This document shows, one piece after another, positions 51,589 to 60,282 of a stretch of 64,000 bases of DNA; the first letter of the stretch is position 1; every line of letters starts with the position of its first letter. The stretch is taken from contig CBDDLD010000004.1 in NCBI GenBank assembly GCA_965230605.1, positions 2,728,001-2,792,000 on the forward strand, given 5' to 3'. The position numbers were made by a program, and so were the translations under genes. The notes under the pieces were generated by a model that worked only from the letters and a program-made list of their open reading frames with translations, was not told where the DNA came from and did no database searches. The DNA comes from CBDDLD01 sp965230605 (GTDB lineage: Bacteria > Bacteroidota > Bacteroidia > Flavobacteriales > Flavobacteriaceae).

Positions 51589-52371
51589 ATGAGATACTTT
51601 TTCTTACTTGTTTTTATTATTCCGCTATCAATACTTTCTCAGGAAAAAGCGTCTGTTAAACTTACAGATTCTTTAAAGGTGATCGCTGAAAATATCTATG
51701 GTATAGATGCGTTTAACACACTTTACTTCAGTACAAAAAATGGCACATTTCATAAGAAAACTACAGACACAACAGTGACCTATACCAATTTTCAATTAGG
51801 TAAAGTCAGTACTGCAGATACCTTTAACCCGCTAAAGCTTATCTTATTCTACAGAGATTTCAATACTATTGTTGTATTAGACAATAGACTTGCTGAGGCT
51901 TATAAAGTAGATTTTAATACGATACGTTCATATAAAAATGTCTCCTTTACTTCTGTGGGTTATGATAATACGGTGTGGATATTTAATCAGGACTTACAAC
52001 AATTAGAATTGTATGATTATAAGGTTGACGATACCAGAGTAAGAACTGTCCCCATCCAATCTAAAGTTCTCGATTTAAAAAGCGATTATAATTACTGCTA
52101 TTTGCTTACAGAAGGTCATCTGTACACTTACAATTACTTTGGAAGCCTAGTATCTAAAATAGAAAACAAAGGATACAGTCGTATGGCTGTAAGTAAGAAC
52201 TATGTCATACTTCAGAAGGGTAATACCCTTTATATGCAATCAAAAAATGATACTGAATTTATAACGCTTGAAGGTTTAAATTTGTTAATAAGTCAGTTTT
52301 TTGTAACCGATGAAAGCTTGTATATTTACAACAATTCATGGCTTAAAAAATACCAACTTAAAACACTATAG
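51589..52371 (+). CDS. Hypothetical secreted beta-rich protein
   Basis: A 260-residue protein with a signal peptide (about 1-18, PLSILSQ). The rest consists of short repeated beta hairpins (for example FNTLYFSTKNGTFHKK, NTVWIFNQDLQQLELYDYK, YLLTEGHLYTYNYFGSLVSKI), as in a beta-propeller. No recognised family. It starts 77 bp after the response regulator and 3 bp before the deoxynucleoside kinase, so it is co-transcribed with the kinase gene. Confidence 0.65.
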   Translation: MRYFFLLVFIIPLSILSQEKASVKLTDSLKVIAENIYGIDAFNTLYFSTKNGTFHKKTTDTTVTYTNFQLGKVSTADTFNPLKLILFYRDFNTIVVLDNRLAEAYKVDFNTIRSYKNVSFTSVGYDNTVWIFNQDLQQLELYDYKVDDTRVRTVPIQSKVLDLKSDYNYCYLLTEGHLYTYNYFGSLVSKIENKGYSRMAVSKNYVILQKGNTLYMQSKNDTEFITLEGLNLLISQFFVTDESLYIYNNSWLKKYQLKTL

Positions 52372-52374
52372 ATT

Positions 52375-52989
52375 ATGCATGTTGCTATTGCGGGAAACAT
52401 AGGGGCAGGAAAAACTACACTCACAAAATTATTAGCAAAACATTATAGATGGGAAGCACAACTAGAAGATGTTGTAGACAACCCATACCTTGACGACTTT
52501 TATAATCAAATGGAGCGTTGGAGCTTTAATTTACAGGTCTATTTTTTGAATAGCAGATTTAGACAAGTATTACAAATTAGAGAAAGTGGTAAAAAGATCA
52601 TACAGGATAGAACCATCTATGAAGACGCACATATTTTTGCCCCCAATTTACATGCCATGGGGTTAATGACCAATAGGGATTATGAGAATTACCGTTCCTT
52701 ATTTGATCTTATGGAATCACTGGTAAAAGGTCCGGATTTACTCATTTACCTAAGAAGCTCTATTCCAAATTTGGTCAACCAGATTCATAAACGCGGGCGT
52801 GATTATGAAAACACGATTAGTATTGATTATTTAAGCCGATTAAATGAACGCTATGAAGCATGGATACATAAATATGATAAAGGCAATCTACTCATTATTG
52901 ATGTAGATCACCTTGATTTTGTGGACAAACCCGAAGACCTCGGAAACATTATAAATAGGATAGATGCAGAGATTCACGGCCTATTTTAA
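52375..52989 (+). CDS. Deoxynucleoside kinase
   Basis: A 204-residue enzyme of the deoxyadenosine/deoxycytidine kinase family. The P-loop is GNIGAGKTT (7-15). IIQDRTIYEDAHIFA holds the DR(S/T) motif, and RSSIPNLVNQIHKRGRDYENTISIDYLSRLNERYEAWI the LID region. It phosphorylates deoxynucleosides in salvage; the base preference cannot be told. Two genes of unrelated function flank it. Confidence 0.9.
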   Translation: MHVAIAGNIGAGKTTLTKLLAKHYRWEAQLEDVVDNPYLDDFYNQMERWSFNLQVYFLNSRFRQVLQIRESGKKIIQDRTIYEDAHIFAPNLHAMGLMTNRDYENYRSLFDLMESLVKGPDLLIYLRSSIPNLVNQIHKRGRDYENTISIDYLSRLNERYEAWIHKYDKGNLLIIDVDHLDFVDKPEDLGNIINRIDAEIHGLF

Positions 52990-53052
52990 GTTATTGTTTC
53001 TAAATCATCATTTTTAGCTTTTTGTAATCCTTTCTGTTTTTTTTCGTCAAAA

Positions 53053-53077
53053 AGGTTGTAACTTAATCAAACAACCT
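53053..53077 (+). promoter_or_regulatory. Inverted repeat before the Rieske-fusion operon
   Basis: AGGTTGT (53053-53059) and ACAACCT (53071-53077), 7-bp arms with an 11-nt spacer, end 13 bp before the ATG at 53090. About 50 bp upstream a TTG-N18-TAGCTTTT sequence is a possible promoter. The repeat could be an operator or a 5' UTR hairpin. Confidence 0.4.
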
Positions 53078-53089
53078 AAATCCTTCTTT

Positions 53090-54700
53090 ATGCACGAAAA
53101 GATTGAAATCGCTAAAGTTTCAGATCTCCAATTAAAACAACCAACCTACGCCTTAGTTAACAATACTGATCTTGTAATTATTAAACACGAGAAAGGCATT
53201 TCTGTCCTCTACGGAAGGTGTCATCATCGTGGTGCTTTACTTGCCGACGGGCACATTGATGGTAAAAACCTAATCTGTGGTGTTCACGGTTGGGACTATC
53301 GTTATGACACCGGAATTAGTGAGTACAATAATGATGAACAACTACATAAATTCTCTCACAGCATTGAAAATGATTCACTCATAATTGATAAAGCTGAAGT
53401 TGAAGATTTTGAGAAGAATCATCCTCAACCTTTTAATAGAGAAGACTATCTGGGGGCGTATGCTGACACACATCCTGAAGACACAGAACCTTATACAGGT
53501 TATATTAAAGAACTTGCAAAAAATGGTCTTAAAAATATAGGACATCATGGTTTTTCAGCTTCAATGGGAGTAGATAGAAATACATTACCGAAATGGAATG
53601 ATATTCAATTTCTACCAGCTCAGTTAGCAACGAGACCTCTATTAGATCATGAAAGTGTAGCCACTAAAGTCGTTATTGGCCCTAATGCTAAAAAACCTTT
53701 GGAATTAGATATCCCTTTATTTGTTTCAGATATGAGTTTTGGCGCATTGTCTAGAGAGGCTAAAATAGCATTATCAAAAGGTGCAGAAATGGCCGGAACC
53801 GGAATTTGTTCTGGTGAAGGCGGCATGCTTCCTCAAGAACAGGCGAACAACACTAGATATTTTTACGAACTAGCTTCAGCACAGTTTGGCTTTTCGTGGG
53901 ATAAATTAGATAATGTTCAGGCATTCCATTTTAAAGGAGGTCAAGGTGCAAAAACAGGTACAGGTGGCCATCTACCCGGGAATAAGGTTAGTGCAGAAAT
54001 AGCAGAAGTTAGAGGTTTAAAAGAAGGTGAAGCAGCAATCTCACCTGCAGCAAATCCTAACTTTCATACGGTTCAAGATTTTAAAGATTTTTCAGAAAAA
54101 GTAAGGGAACGTACAGGTGGTATTCCGATAGGCTTTAAAATTGCTGCCAGTCATATTGAAGCCGATATCCAATTTGCTTTAGATGTTGGTGTGGACTACA
54201 TTATACTAGACGGCCGTGGAGGAGGAACAGGATCGGCTCCTACTATTTTGAGAGACAATATTAATGTTCCTACCATTCCTGCACTAGCACGAGCAAGAAA
54301 ATATTTAGATAAAGTTGGGGCTAAAGACATCACTTTGGTCATAACCGGAGGCTTACGTATTGCAGAAGATTTTGCCAAGGCTTTAATGCTTGGGGCTGAT
54401 GCTATTGCGGTATCCAACTCAGCCTTACAAGCTATAGGTTGTTTGGGAATGCGTGCTTGTGGAACAAATAACTGCCCTGTAGGTATAGCAACACAAAAAG
54501 AGTCATTAAGAAGTCGATTAATTATTGAATCTTCAGCAAAACAGCTATATAATTATTTTGATGCCACTAATAACTTAATAAAGGTTGTTGCCAGGTCTTG
54601 CGGATATGATGACATCGCTAAGTTTAATCATCAAGATCTCTCCACATTCGATTATGATATGCATCGATTAACAGGAATCAATTACGCTGGAGTAAATTAA
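53090..54700 (+). CDS. Rieske domain fused to glutamate synthase-type FMN domain
   Basis: A 536-residue fusion. The Rieske [2Fe-2S] motif is C44-x-H46 and C63-x-x-H66 (GRCHHRGAL and CGVHGW). From about residue 160 it is a GltB-type alpha/beta barrel binding FMN (SDMSFGALSREAKIALSKGAEMAG, ILDGRGGGTGSAPT, VITGGLRIAEDFAKALMLGADA). A [3Fe-4S]-type cysteine pattern C451-x5-C457-x4-C462 lies in GCLGMRACGTNNCPVGIATQ. No glutaminase domain is present. It may transfer electrons or act on glutamate or another substrate; activity is unproven. First gene of the eight-gene operon. Confidence 0.88.
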   Translation: MHEKIEIAKVSDLQLKQPTYALVNNTDLVIIKHEKGISVLYGRCHHRGALLADGHIDGKNLICGVHGWDYRYDTGISEYNNDEQLHKFSHSIENDSLIIDKAEVEDFEKNHPQPFNREDYLGAYADTHPEDTEPYTGYIKELAKNGLKNIGHHGFSASMGVDRNTLPKWNDIQFLPAQLATRPLLDHESVATKVVIGPNAKKPLELDIPLFVSDMSFGALSREAKIALSKGAEMAGTGICSGEGGMLPQEQANNTRYFYELASAQFGFSWDKLDNVQAFHFKGGQGAKTGTGGHLPGNKVSAEIAEVRGLKEGEAAISPAANPNFHTVQDFKDFSEKVRERTGGIPIGFKIAASHIEADIQFALDVGVDYIILDGRGGGTGSAPTILRDNINVPTIPALARARKYLDKVGAKDITLVITGGLRIAEDFAKALMLGADAIAVSNSALQAIGCLGMRACGTNNCPVGIATQKESLRSRLIIESSAKQLYNYFDATNNLIKVVARSCGYDDIAKFNHQDLSTFDYDMHRLTGINYAGVN

Positions 54701-54704
54701 TACT

Positions 54705-55448
54705 ATGGAAAAAGTAATTCATATTGCTGGGCAATATTTGGCCACTGCCTCTATAAGCTTCTTAGAGCCAAAAGATGACGATAGTCATACAAATCTGGGT
54801 TGGATTAATGACGCATTGCACACCCATGCCTTAAGTAAAGCTAATGATATACTGACTTTAGACTACAGATCATTTAGCCTTATCTGGACTAATGACTCAG
54901 GCTTTAGGGAAGAACTACCATTAGACCAGAAAACACATCGTACCATTATTGAATGGATTGCTAGCACATCTATCAAAGCCGGAATACATAAGTCTTATGC
55001 TTACAACTTACATTATGAATTACCATATGAAGCGATAACTGACGATTTTCAGTTTATAAAGCCTAGTGATTTCGATATTGAACAGTTGATAAAAAATCGC
55101 CAACTTGCTCAAACAGCATTAGAGAATGCTTTAAAAATATTCAGCCCTGAAGCTCCAATTAGAATATGGCCTCATCATTTTGACACGGGGTCATTCTTTA
55201 TGACTAGTGATGATCTGGGAATAGGCCTAGGGATGGCTATCCCAGATACAATGATCAATGATTTTTATCTCTATGTTAGTGGCTACAATGGTCATGAAAG
55301 TATTGTGTTAAGCCCAAATACTTCTATAGACCTGGGAACATACTACAGTGAAGGCTGGAAAGGTATTGCACTTGCCGTTTCCGGAATTACTATTGAAGAC
55401 GCAACATCATTTTATAAAGAGGCCATTCAACATTATTTAGACCATTAA
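54705..55448 (+). CDS. DUF5996-like protein (tentative)
   Basis: A 247-residue soluble protein. IRIWPHHFDTGSFFMT resembles the WPxHFD motif of DUF5996 proteins, and the overall length fits, but the match is from memory and not strong. Other recognisable segments: NLGWINDALHTHAL and LGIGLGMAIPDTMINDFYLYVSGYNG. Function unknown. It begins 5 bp after the first Rieske fusion and 3 bp before the antiporter gene, so it is in the middle of the operon. Confidence 0.6.
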   Translation: MEKVIHIAGQYLATASISFLEPKDDDSHTNLGWINDALHTHALSKANDILTLDYRSFSLIWTNDSGFREELPLDQKTHRTIIEWIASTSIKAGIHKSYAYNLHYELPYEAITDDFQFIKPSDFDIEQLIKNRQLAQTALENALKIFSPEAPIRIWPHHFDTGSFFMTSDDLGIGLGMAIPDTMINDFYLYVSGYNGHESIVLSPNTSIDLGTYYSEGWKGIALAVSGITIEDATSFYKEAIQHYLDH

Positions 55449-55450
55449 TT

Positions 55451-56686
55451 ATGTTTCAAATATTCACAGGAGTTACAGCTTTGGCTGCTCTATTGAGTTT
55501 TATAAATTCCAGGTTCTTAAAGCTTCCTGAAACCATTGGAGTGATGATTCTATCCATAGTGGTATCGCTGCTATTTGGGTCGATCTATTTCATAGATAAA
55601 GCATCTTTTTTAAATGTATGCCAGGTGGTTGAACAGATTGATTTTAGAACCATTTTATTCGATTTCCTATTAGGCATTCTATTATTTGCAGGAGCTATTC
55701 ACGTTAACCTAAAAATGTTACTCAAAGAAAAAGCGCCTGTTTTGGTTTATGCCACCTTTGGAGTACTTGCCTCTACATTTATTACAGGAACCGCCTTTTA
55801 TTACATAGCTTCAGTTCTGGGACTACAAATAGACTATTTATACAGCTTAGTGTTCGGAGCATTAATTTCCCCAACTGATCCTGTGGCTGTTTTGGCATTA
55901 TTAAAAAAAGCAGGTGCCCCAAAGACTATGGAAGTAAAAATCATTGGAGAATCATTATTCAATGACGGCGTAGGTATTGTTGTTTTTCTATCGCTTCTTT
56001 CATTAGCAACAATGATGAAGGAGTTTCATATTACACATATTGCTCAAGAATTTGCTTTAGAAGCCGGTGGTGGGATGGTCATTGGAATGCTCCTCGGGTA
56101 TCTCGGAAAGATATGCATCCAAAAAACTATAAAAGAACCTGTAATTGCTGTACATATATCTCTAGCCATAGTTTTAGGAGGCTATAGTTTATGTTCCTTA
56201 TTACATGTCTCTGGCGCTATCGCAATGGTAGTTGCTGGTTTGATTATTGGACATAGCCTACACAGTCAAAAAATTACCGATGACTTAAGAATGCATATGA
56301 ATATTTTCTGGAAAGTCTTAGATGAAATATTTAATGCTGTACTTTTTGTATTAATAGGATTAGAGATCATAGCACTAAAATTTGAGATTAATAATTTATT
56401 CCTAGGTTTAGCTGCTATAGTAATTGTTCTAGCTTCCAGATACCTCACAATTTTACTAGCCAATCTATTATTAAAATCTAAAGATAGAGCCAACAGGAAG
56501 CAACGAAATGTTCTTACCTGGGCGGGGCTTCGAGGTGGAATATCAATAGCGCTTGCATTAACTTTACCAGAAAGTGAAGTCAGAGAGATTATTTTATTTG
56601 CAACATATCTTGTCGTCATCTTTTCTATAATCGTTCAAGGACTTACTATAGAAAAACTAGTTTCAAAAACCTTTAAAAAATCTTGA
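55451..56686 (+). CDS. Monovalent cation:proton antiporter, CPA1 (NhaP-type)
   Basis: A 411-residue membrane protein with about 11-12 transmembrane segments. SPTDPVAVLALLKKAG and GESLFNDGVGIVVFLSLL hold the conserved Asp residues of CPA1 exchangers, and WAGLRGGISIALALTLP is the C-terminal family motif. It exchanges Na+ or K+ for H+. In this operon it could couple ion gradients to a redox chain, or adjust pH; this is inference. Confidence 0.9.
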   Translation: MFQIFTGVTALAALLSFINSRFLKLPETIGVMILSIVVSLLFGSIYFIDKASFLNVCQVVEQIDFRTILFDFLLGILLFAGAIHVNLKMLLKEKAPVLVYATFGVLASTFITGTAFYYIASVLGLQIDYLYSLVFGALISPTDPVAVLALLKKAGAPKTMEVKIIGESLFNDGVGIVVFLSLLSLATMMKEFHITHIAQEFALEAGGGMVIGMLLGYLGKICIQKTIKEPVIAVHISLAIVLGGYSLCSLLHVSGAIAMVVAGLIIGHSLHSQKITDDLRMHMNIFWKVLDEIFNAVLFVLIGLEIIALKFEINNLFLGLAAIVIVLASRYLTILLANLLLKSKDRANRKQRNVLTWAGLRGGISIALALTLPESEVREIILFATYLVVIFSIIVQGLTIEKLVSKTFKKS

Positions 56687-56688
56687 AA

Positions 56689-58638
56689 ATGGAGAAAAAA
56701 CTTATTTGGCATAAAGTACTTGACAATAAAAAAGAACTTTCAGAAGGTCGTGTAAAAACAGTCACTGCAAACCATAAAGGTATTTGCTTAACACATTTTA
56801 AAGGAAAGTTTTCCGCATTAGATAATAGATGCCCGCATCAAGGAGGTCCTTTAGGCGAAGGATCCATTGAAAATGGAATGCTACGTTGCCCATGGCATGG
56901 TTGGGATTTTGACCCATGTACAGGTTTACCTCCAGGAGGATATGATGACGGCATAGAAACCTTTCCGGTAAAAGAAGAAGATAACGCAATTTATGTGGGT
57001 GTAGAGGAAGAAGATGCACATGTAAATACCATTTCTGATATTATGGCTGAGACCATGGTAAATTGGGGTGTCACTAAAGTTTTTGGGATGGTAGGCCATT
57101 CTAATCTTGGATTTGCAGATGCAATGCGTAGACAAGAAGAAAAAGGGAATCTTAATTTTTATGGGATAAGACATGAAGGTGCCGCTGCTTTTGCAGCCTC
57201 GGCTTATGGTAAATTAACAGGTAAACCTGCAGCTTGTTTTTCTATTGCGGGTCCTGGAGCCACTAATATGTATACCGGAATGTGGGATGCCAAAGTAGAT
57301 CGTGCTCCACTATTAGCTTTGACCGGACAGGTAGCCACACAGGTTGTGGGTACCGGGAACTTTCAAGAAGTCGATCTGGTTCAGGCATTTAATACTGTAG
57401 CAGAATTTAACCAAAGAGTGCAAAACGATAGTCGTCATGCAGAGTTAATGTCTTTAGCGGTAAAACATGCTATTCTAAGACGTGATGTTTCACATTTAAC
57501 ATTCCCAGATGAAGTACAGGAGCTACCAGCAAAACCAAATAGTAAGGCCAAAGGTCCAAAAAACAGAATAACGTCCTTAGAAATTGCACCACCCAAGGAG
57601 TCTGTTAAAAATGCTGTAGAACTGATAAAACACTCTAAACGCCCTGTCGTTATAATGGGACATGGTGCCAGAGCTCATAAGAAACAAATTGTTGCATTTG
57701 CTGAGCAATTAAATGCTGCAGTAGTTACTACTTTTAAAGGAAAAGGACTAATCGCAGATAATCACCCTCTGGGAGGAGGTGTGCTAGGTAGAAGTGGAAC
57801 ACCGATTGCTTCCTGGTTTATGAATGAATCTGACTTGCTCATTGTTTTCGGAGCTTCATTTTCTAACCACACCGGAATCACTCCAAAAAAACCCATCATC
57901 CAAGTTGATTTTGATCCTCTAGCACTGAGTAAATTTCATCAGGTAGAGGTCGCTGTATGGGGTGAAATCTCTAGAACATTAGAAATCTTTAATAACGAAT
58001 TAGAAGGAAAAATAAATACTGTGGATCAGCGGCCAGAAATTGAAGAGCGATGGGAAATATGGAGGGCTGAAAAACAAAAACGCCTTCTAGAAACTTCTGA
58101 TCATGGTATAAGTTCTATAGCCGTTTTTGATGCTATGAATCAACTCACGCCTGATGATGCAGTCATGTGCGTGGATGTTGGTAATAATGCGTATTCCTTT
58201 GGACGTTACTTTGAGCCTACAAATCAGGATTTCTTAATGTCAGGATATTTAGGTTCCATTGGGTTTGCATTACCTGCTGCAATTGGTGCTTGGACTGCTG
58301 TAGGAGATACACGCTCGGTAGTTGCTGTTGCCGGTGATGGTGGATTATGTCAATACCTAGCTGAAATCACAACTTTGGTTAAGTATAACATGGCCGTGAA
58401 ATTGATCGTATTAAACAACCATGAGCTTGGTAAAATATCTAAAGAACAGCGTGCTGGAGAGTTTGATGTTTGGAAGACCTCGTTATCTAATCCAAATTTT
58501 GCTGAATTTGCCCAATCTTGTGGTGTATGGGGAAAACGTGTCAATTCTGATGCTGAGTTGAAATCGGCTATGAAAGAGATGTTTAATCATGCGGGGCCTG
58601 CTGTACTAGAAGTTATTGCTGATGTAAATTTAATATAA
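56689..58638 (+). CDS. Rieske domain fused to pyruvate oxidase-type ThDP enzyme
   Basis: I choose ATG 56689 (MEKKLIWHKVLDNKK, 649 residues); a TTG two codons upstream overlaps the antiporter. The Rieske motif is C48-x-H50 (NRCPHQGGPLGEG) and C67-x-x-H70 (LRCPWHGWDF). From about residue 115 a full ThDP enzyme follows: RHEGAAAFAASAYGKLTGKP with the activating Glu, a central FAD/nucleotide-type domain (about 305-460), and GDGGLCQYLAEITTLVKYN to NNHELGKI, the ThDP-binding motif. PoxB-type pyruvate:quinone oxidoreductase is the closest family. A Rieske fusion would give it an electron relay. Confidence 0.88.
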   Translation: MEKKLIWHKVLDNKKELSEGRVKTVTANHKGICLTHFKGKFSALDNRCPHQGGPLGEGSIENGMLRCPWHGWDFDPCTGLPPGGYDDGIETFPVKEEDNAIYVGVEEEDAHVNTISDIMAETMVNWGVTKVFGMVGHSNLGFADAMRRQEEKGNLNFYGIRHEGAAAFAASAYGKLTGKPAACFSIAGPGATNMYTGMWDAKVDRAPLLALTGQVATQVVGTGNFQEVDLVQAFNTVAEFNQRVQNDSRHAELMSLAVKHAILRRDVSHLTFPDEVQELPAKPNSKAKGPKNRITSLEIAPPKESVKNAVELIKHSKRPVVIMGHGARAHKKQIVAFAEQLNAAVVTTFKGKGLIADNHPLGGGVLGRSGTPIASWFMNESDLLIVFGASFSNHTGITPKKPIIQVDFDPLALSKFHQVEVAVWGEISRTLEIFNNELEGKINTVDQRPEIEERWEIWRAEKQKRLLETSDHGISSIAVFDAMNQLTPDDAVMCVDVGNNAYSFGRYFEPTNQDFLMSGYLGSIGFALPAAIGAWTAVGDTRSVVAVAGDGGLCQYLAEITTLVKYNMAVKLIVLNNHELGKISKEQRAGEFDVWKTSLSNPNFAEFAQSCGVWGKRVNSDAELKSAMKEMFNHAGPAVLEVIADVNLI

Positions 58639-58639
58639 T

Positions 58640-58855
58640 ATGGAAGTTGTTATAGACCTATTTCTGGGCATTTTAGGAGTTTACTTTTTAATTGGCTTAC
58701 TAGTTGGAATTTATTTTCTGATTAAGGCATCAAGAATTGATCCCCTAATGGCTAATTCTAAAAAAGGAGTCCGGTTTCTACTTTTCCCTGGTATAATTGC
58801 CACCTGGCCATTTTTTATAAAACGTGTAATAAAAGCTAAACCTGTATCGTCATGA
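58640..58855 (+). CDS. Small membrane protein
   Basis: A 71-residue protein with a hydrophobic segment at about 3-28 (FLGILGVYFLIGLLVGIYFLI) and a second, short hydrophobic stretch (FLLFPGIIATWPFFI). It starts 1 bp after the ThDP fusion and overlaps the next gene by 4 bp (ATGA). Unknown function; presumably a partner of the membrane components. Confidence 0.65.
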   Translation: MEVVIDLFLGILGVYFLIGLLVGIYFLIKASRIDPLMANSKKGVRFLLFPGIIATWPFFIKRVIKAKPVSS

Positions 58856-59250
58856 CTTCCGGATTAAGAAAATTCCATAGATATTTTTGGGTACTACTTA
58901 CAATTGGAGTGAGTACTTTCCTTTTCTTTTCTATAAAAAGTCTCGATTTTGAAGATAAAAATCAGGCTAATACAGAACTAGACACTAATAGAATAAATCC
59001 ACTTAAAGTTCAAGAAAATGACCTCATCAAAGTGTCAGAGTATACAAGGGTTATTGAGGTAATTGTAAAGAAGTCATTAAAAACATCATCTTCAATAGTA
59101 TACGCAATGGATGAAGAAGGTAAGCGGTCTGAAATATTAGGACAAGTTGAAGCAGTCGGGATTTACAACTTTAGACCTAAGCAAGCTTTTAAAGGTATTA
59201 TCATTTATGATGCTATAAAAGATGTAGAAATCACAAAACTGAGTTTATAA
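58852..59250 (+). CDS. Membrane-anchored protein of the Rieske operon, unknown function
   Basis: A 132-residue protein with one N-terminal membrane segment (about 12-29, YFWVLLTIGVSTFLFFSI) and a soluble, beta-rich periplasmic domain (about 50-132). No cysteine or His motif seen. It overlaps its neighbours by 4 bp and 1 bp, so it is translated with them. Confidence 0.65.
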   Translation: MTSGLRKFHRYFWVLLTIGVSTFLFFSIKSLDFEDKNQANTELDTNRINPLKVQENDLIKVSEYTRVIEVIVKKSLKTSSSIVYAMDEEGKRSEILGQVEAVGIYNFRPKQAFKGIIIYDAIKDVEITKLSL

Positions 59251-60278
59251 TGGGACTGAGCTATCAATTTATTATATGGAATAAGCATAAGAAGGCTTAT
59301 GATAAGATTATTGCATTAGGAATGATTCTTTATATCATTGTATTTGCAGCTGTTACTTTAGTTTTTAATTCAGAAACTAGTATAGAGACACTAATTATCA
59401 GGAGTTTTGGTTCTCTGGCCATTTTGATGCTACACATTATTTTAGTCATTGGTCCTTTATGTAGACTTAATAATAAATTCTTACCAATTCTATACAATAG
59501 GAGACATTTAGGGGTAAGTATGTTTTTGGCAGCATTTATCCATGGTGGGTTTTCAATATTTCAATTCCACGCACTAGGTGATGTTAATCCTATCTACTCA
59601 TTATTCACATCAAATATGGATTATGGGTCTTTGACTAATTTCCCTTTTCAAGTACTTGGGTTTTTAGCATTATTAATACTATTTGTGATGGCCTCTACCA
59701 GCCATGATTTCTTCTTGGCTAATCTCTCAGCAAAAGTTTGGAAAAGACTTCATATGATGGTATACTTTGCCTACGCACTAATTATAGGCCATGTTTTTCT
59801 TGGAGCCTTCCAACAAGAAACTTCAGCTTTTACGATAGCGCTTTTAGTTATTGGATTCATTGTTGTTGCCAGTTTACATTTAATTAGTGCCTTCAAAGAA
59901 CGGAAAGTCGACACTGTAAAATCTGCTGAAAAAGAAGATTGGTTAAAGGTTTGTAACGTTGATGATATAGAAGATGACCGTGCTAAAATTTTCACTGTTG
60001 GTAAAGAGCGTGTAGCCATCTTTAAGTATGATGGCAAGTTATCAGCCATTCATAATGTATGCAAACACCAAGGCGGTCCTTTAGGAGAGGGCAAGATCAT
60101 AGATGGTTGTGTAACATGCCCATGGCATGGTTATCAGTACCTTCCTCATAATGGGCAATCTCCTCCTCCATATACCGAGAAAGTAGCCACTTATGAACTG
60201 AAACTTGATAATGGCATTGTCTACATCAACCCTAAGGCCTTTGATGAAGGTACAGAAGTAACTCCTGTAAATTGTTAA
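59250..60278 (+). CDS. Ferric reductase-type membrane cytochrome fused to Rieske domain
   Basis: A 342-residue fusion. About six transmembrane helices (30-215) form a ferric reductase-like heme domain with paired histidines in LMLHIILVIGPLCR, FIHGGFSIFQFH, KRLHMMVY and IIGHVFLG. A C-terminal Rieske domain (about 228-335) has NVCKHQGGPLGEG and TCPWHGYQY, the two ligand pairs C-x-H and C-x-x-H. It should carry electrons between a [2Fe-2S] cluster on one face and heme in the membrane. It overlaps the previous gene by one base (TAATG). Confidence 0.85.
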   Translation: MGLSYQFIIWNKHKKAYDKIIALGMILYIIVFAAVTLVFNSETSIETLIIRSFGSLAILMLHIILVIGPLCRLNNKFLPILYNRRHLGVSMFLAAFIHGGFSIFQFHALGDVNPIYSLFTSNMDYGSLTNFPFQVLGFLALLILFVMASTSHDFFLANLSAKVWKRLHMMVYFAYALIIGHVFLGAFQQETSAFTIALLVIGFIVVASLHLISAFKERKVDTVKSAEKEDWLKVCNVDDIEDDRAKIFTVGKERVAIFKYDGKLSAIHNVCKHQGGPLGEGKIIDGCVTCPWHGYQYLPHNGQSPPPYTEKVATYELKLDNGIVYINPKAFDEGTEVTPVNC

Positions 60279-60282
60279 ACAA

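Noticed and set aside
53090..54700. Assigning the first Rieske fusion as a full glutamate synthase (GOGAT)
   Set aside because: It lacks the glutaminase domain and any small-subunit partner in the window, so only a GltB-type FMN domain can be claimed.
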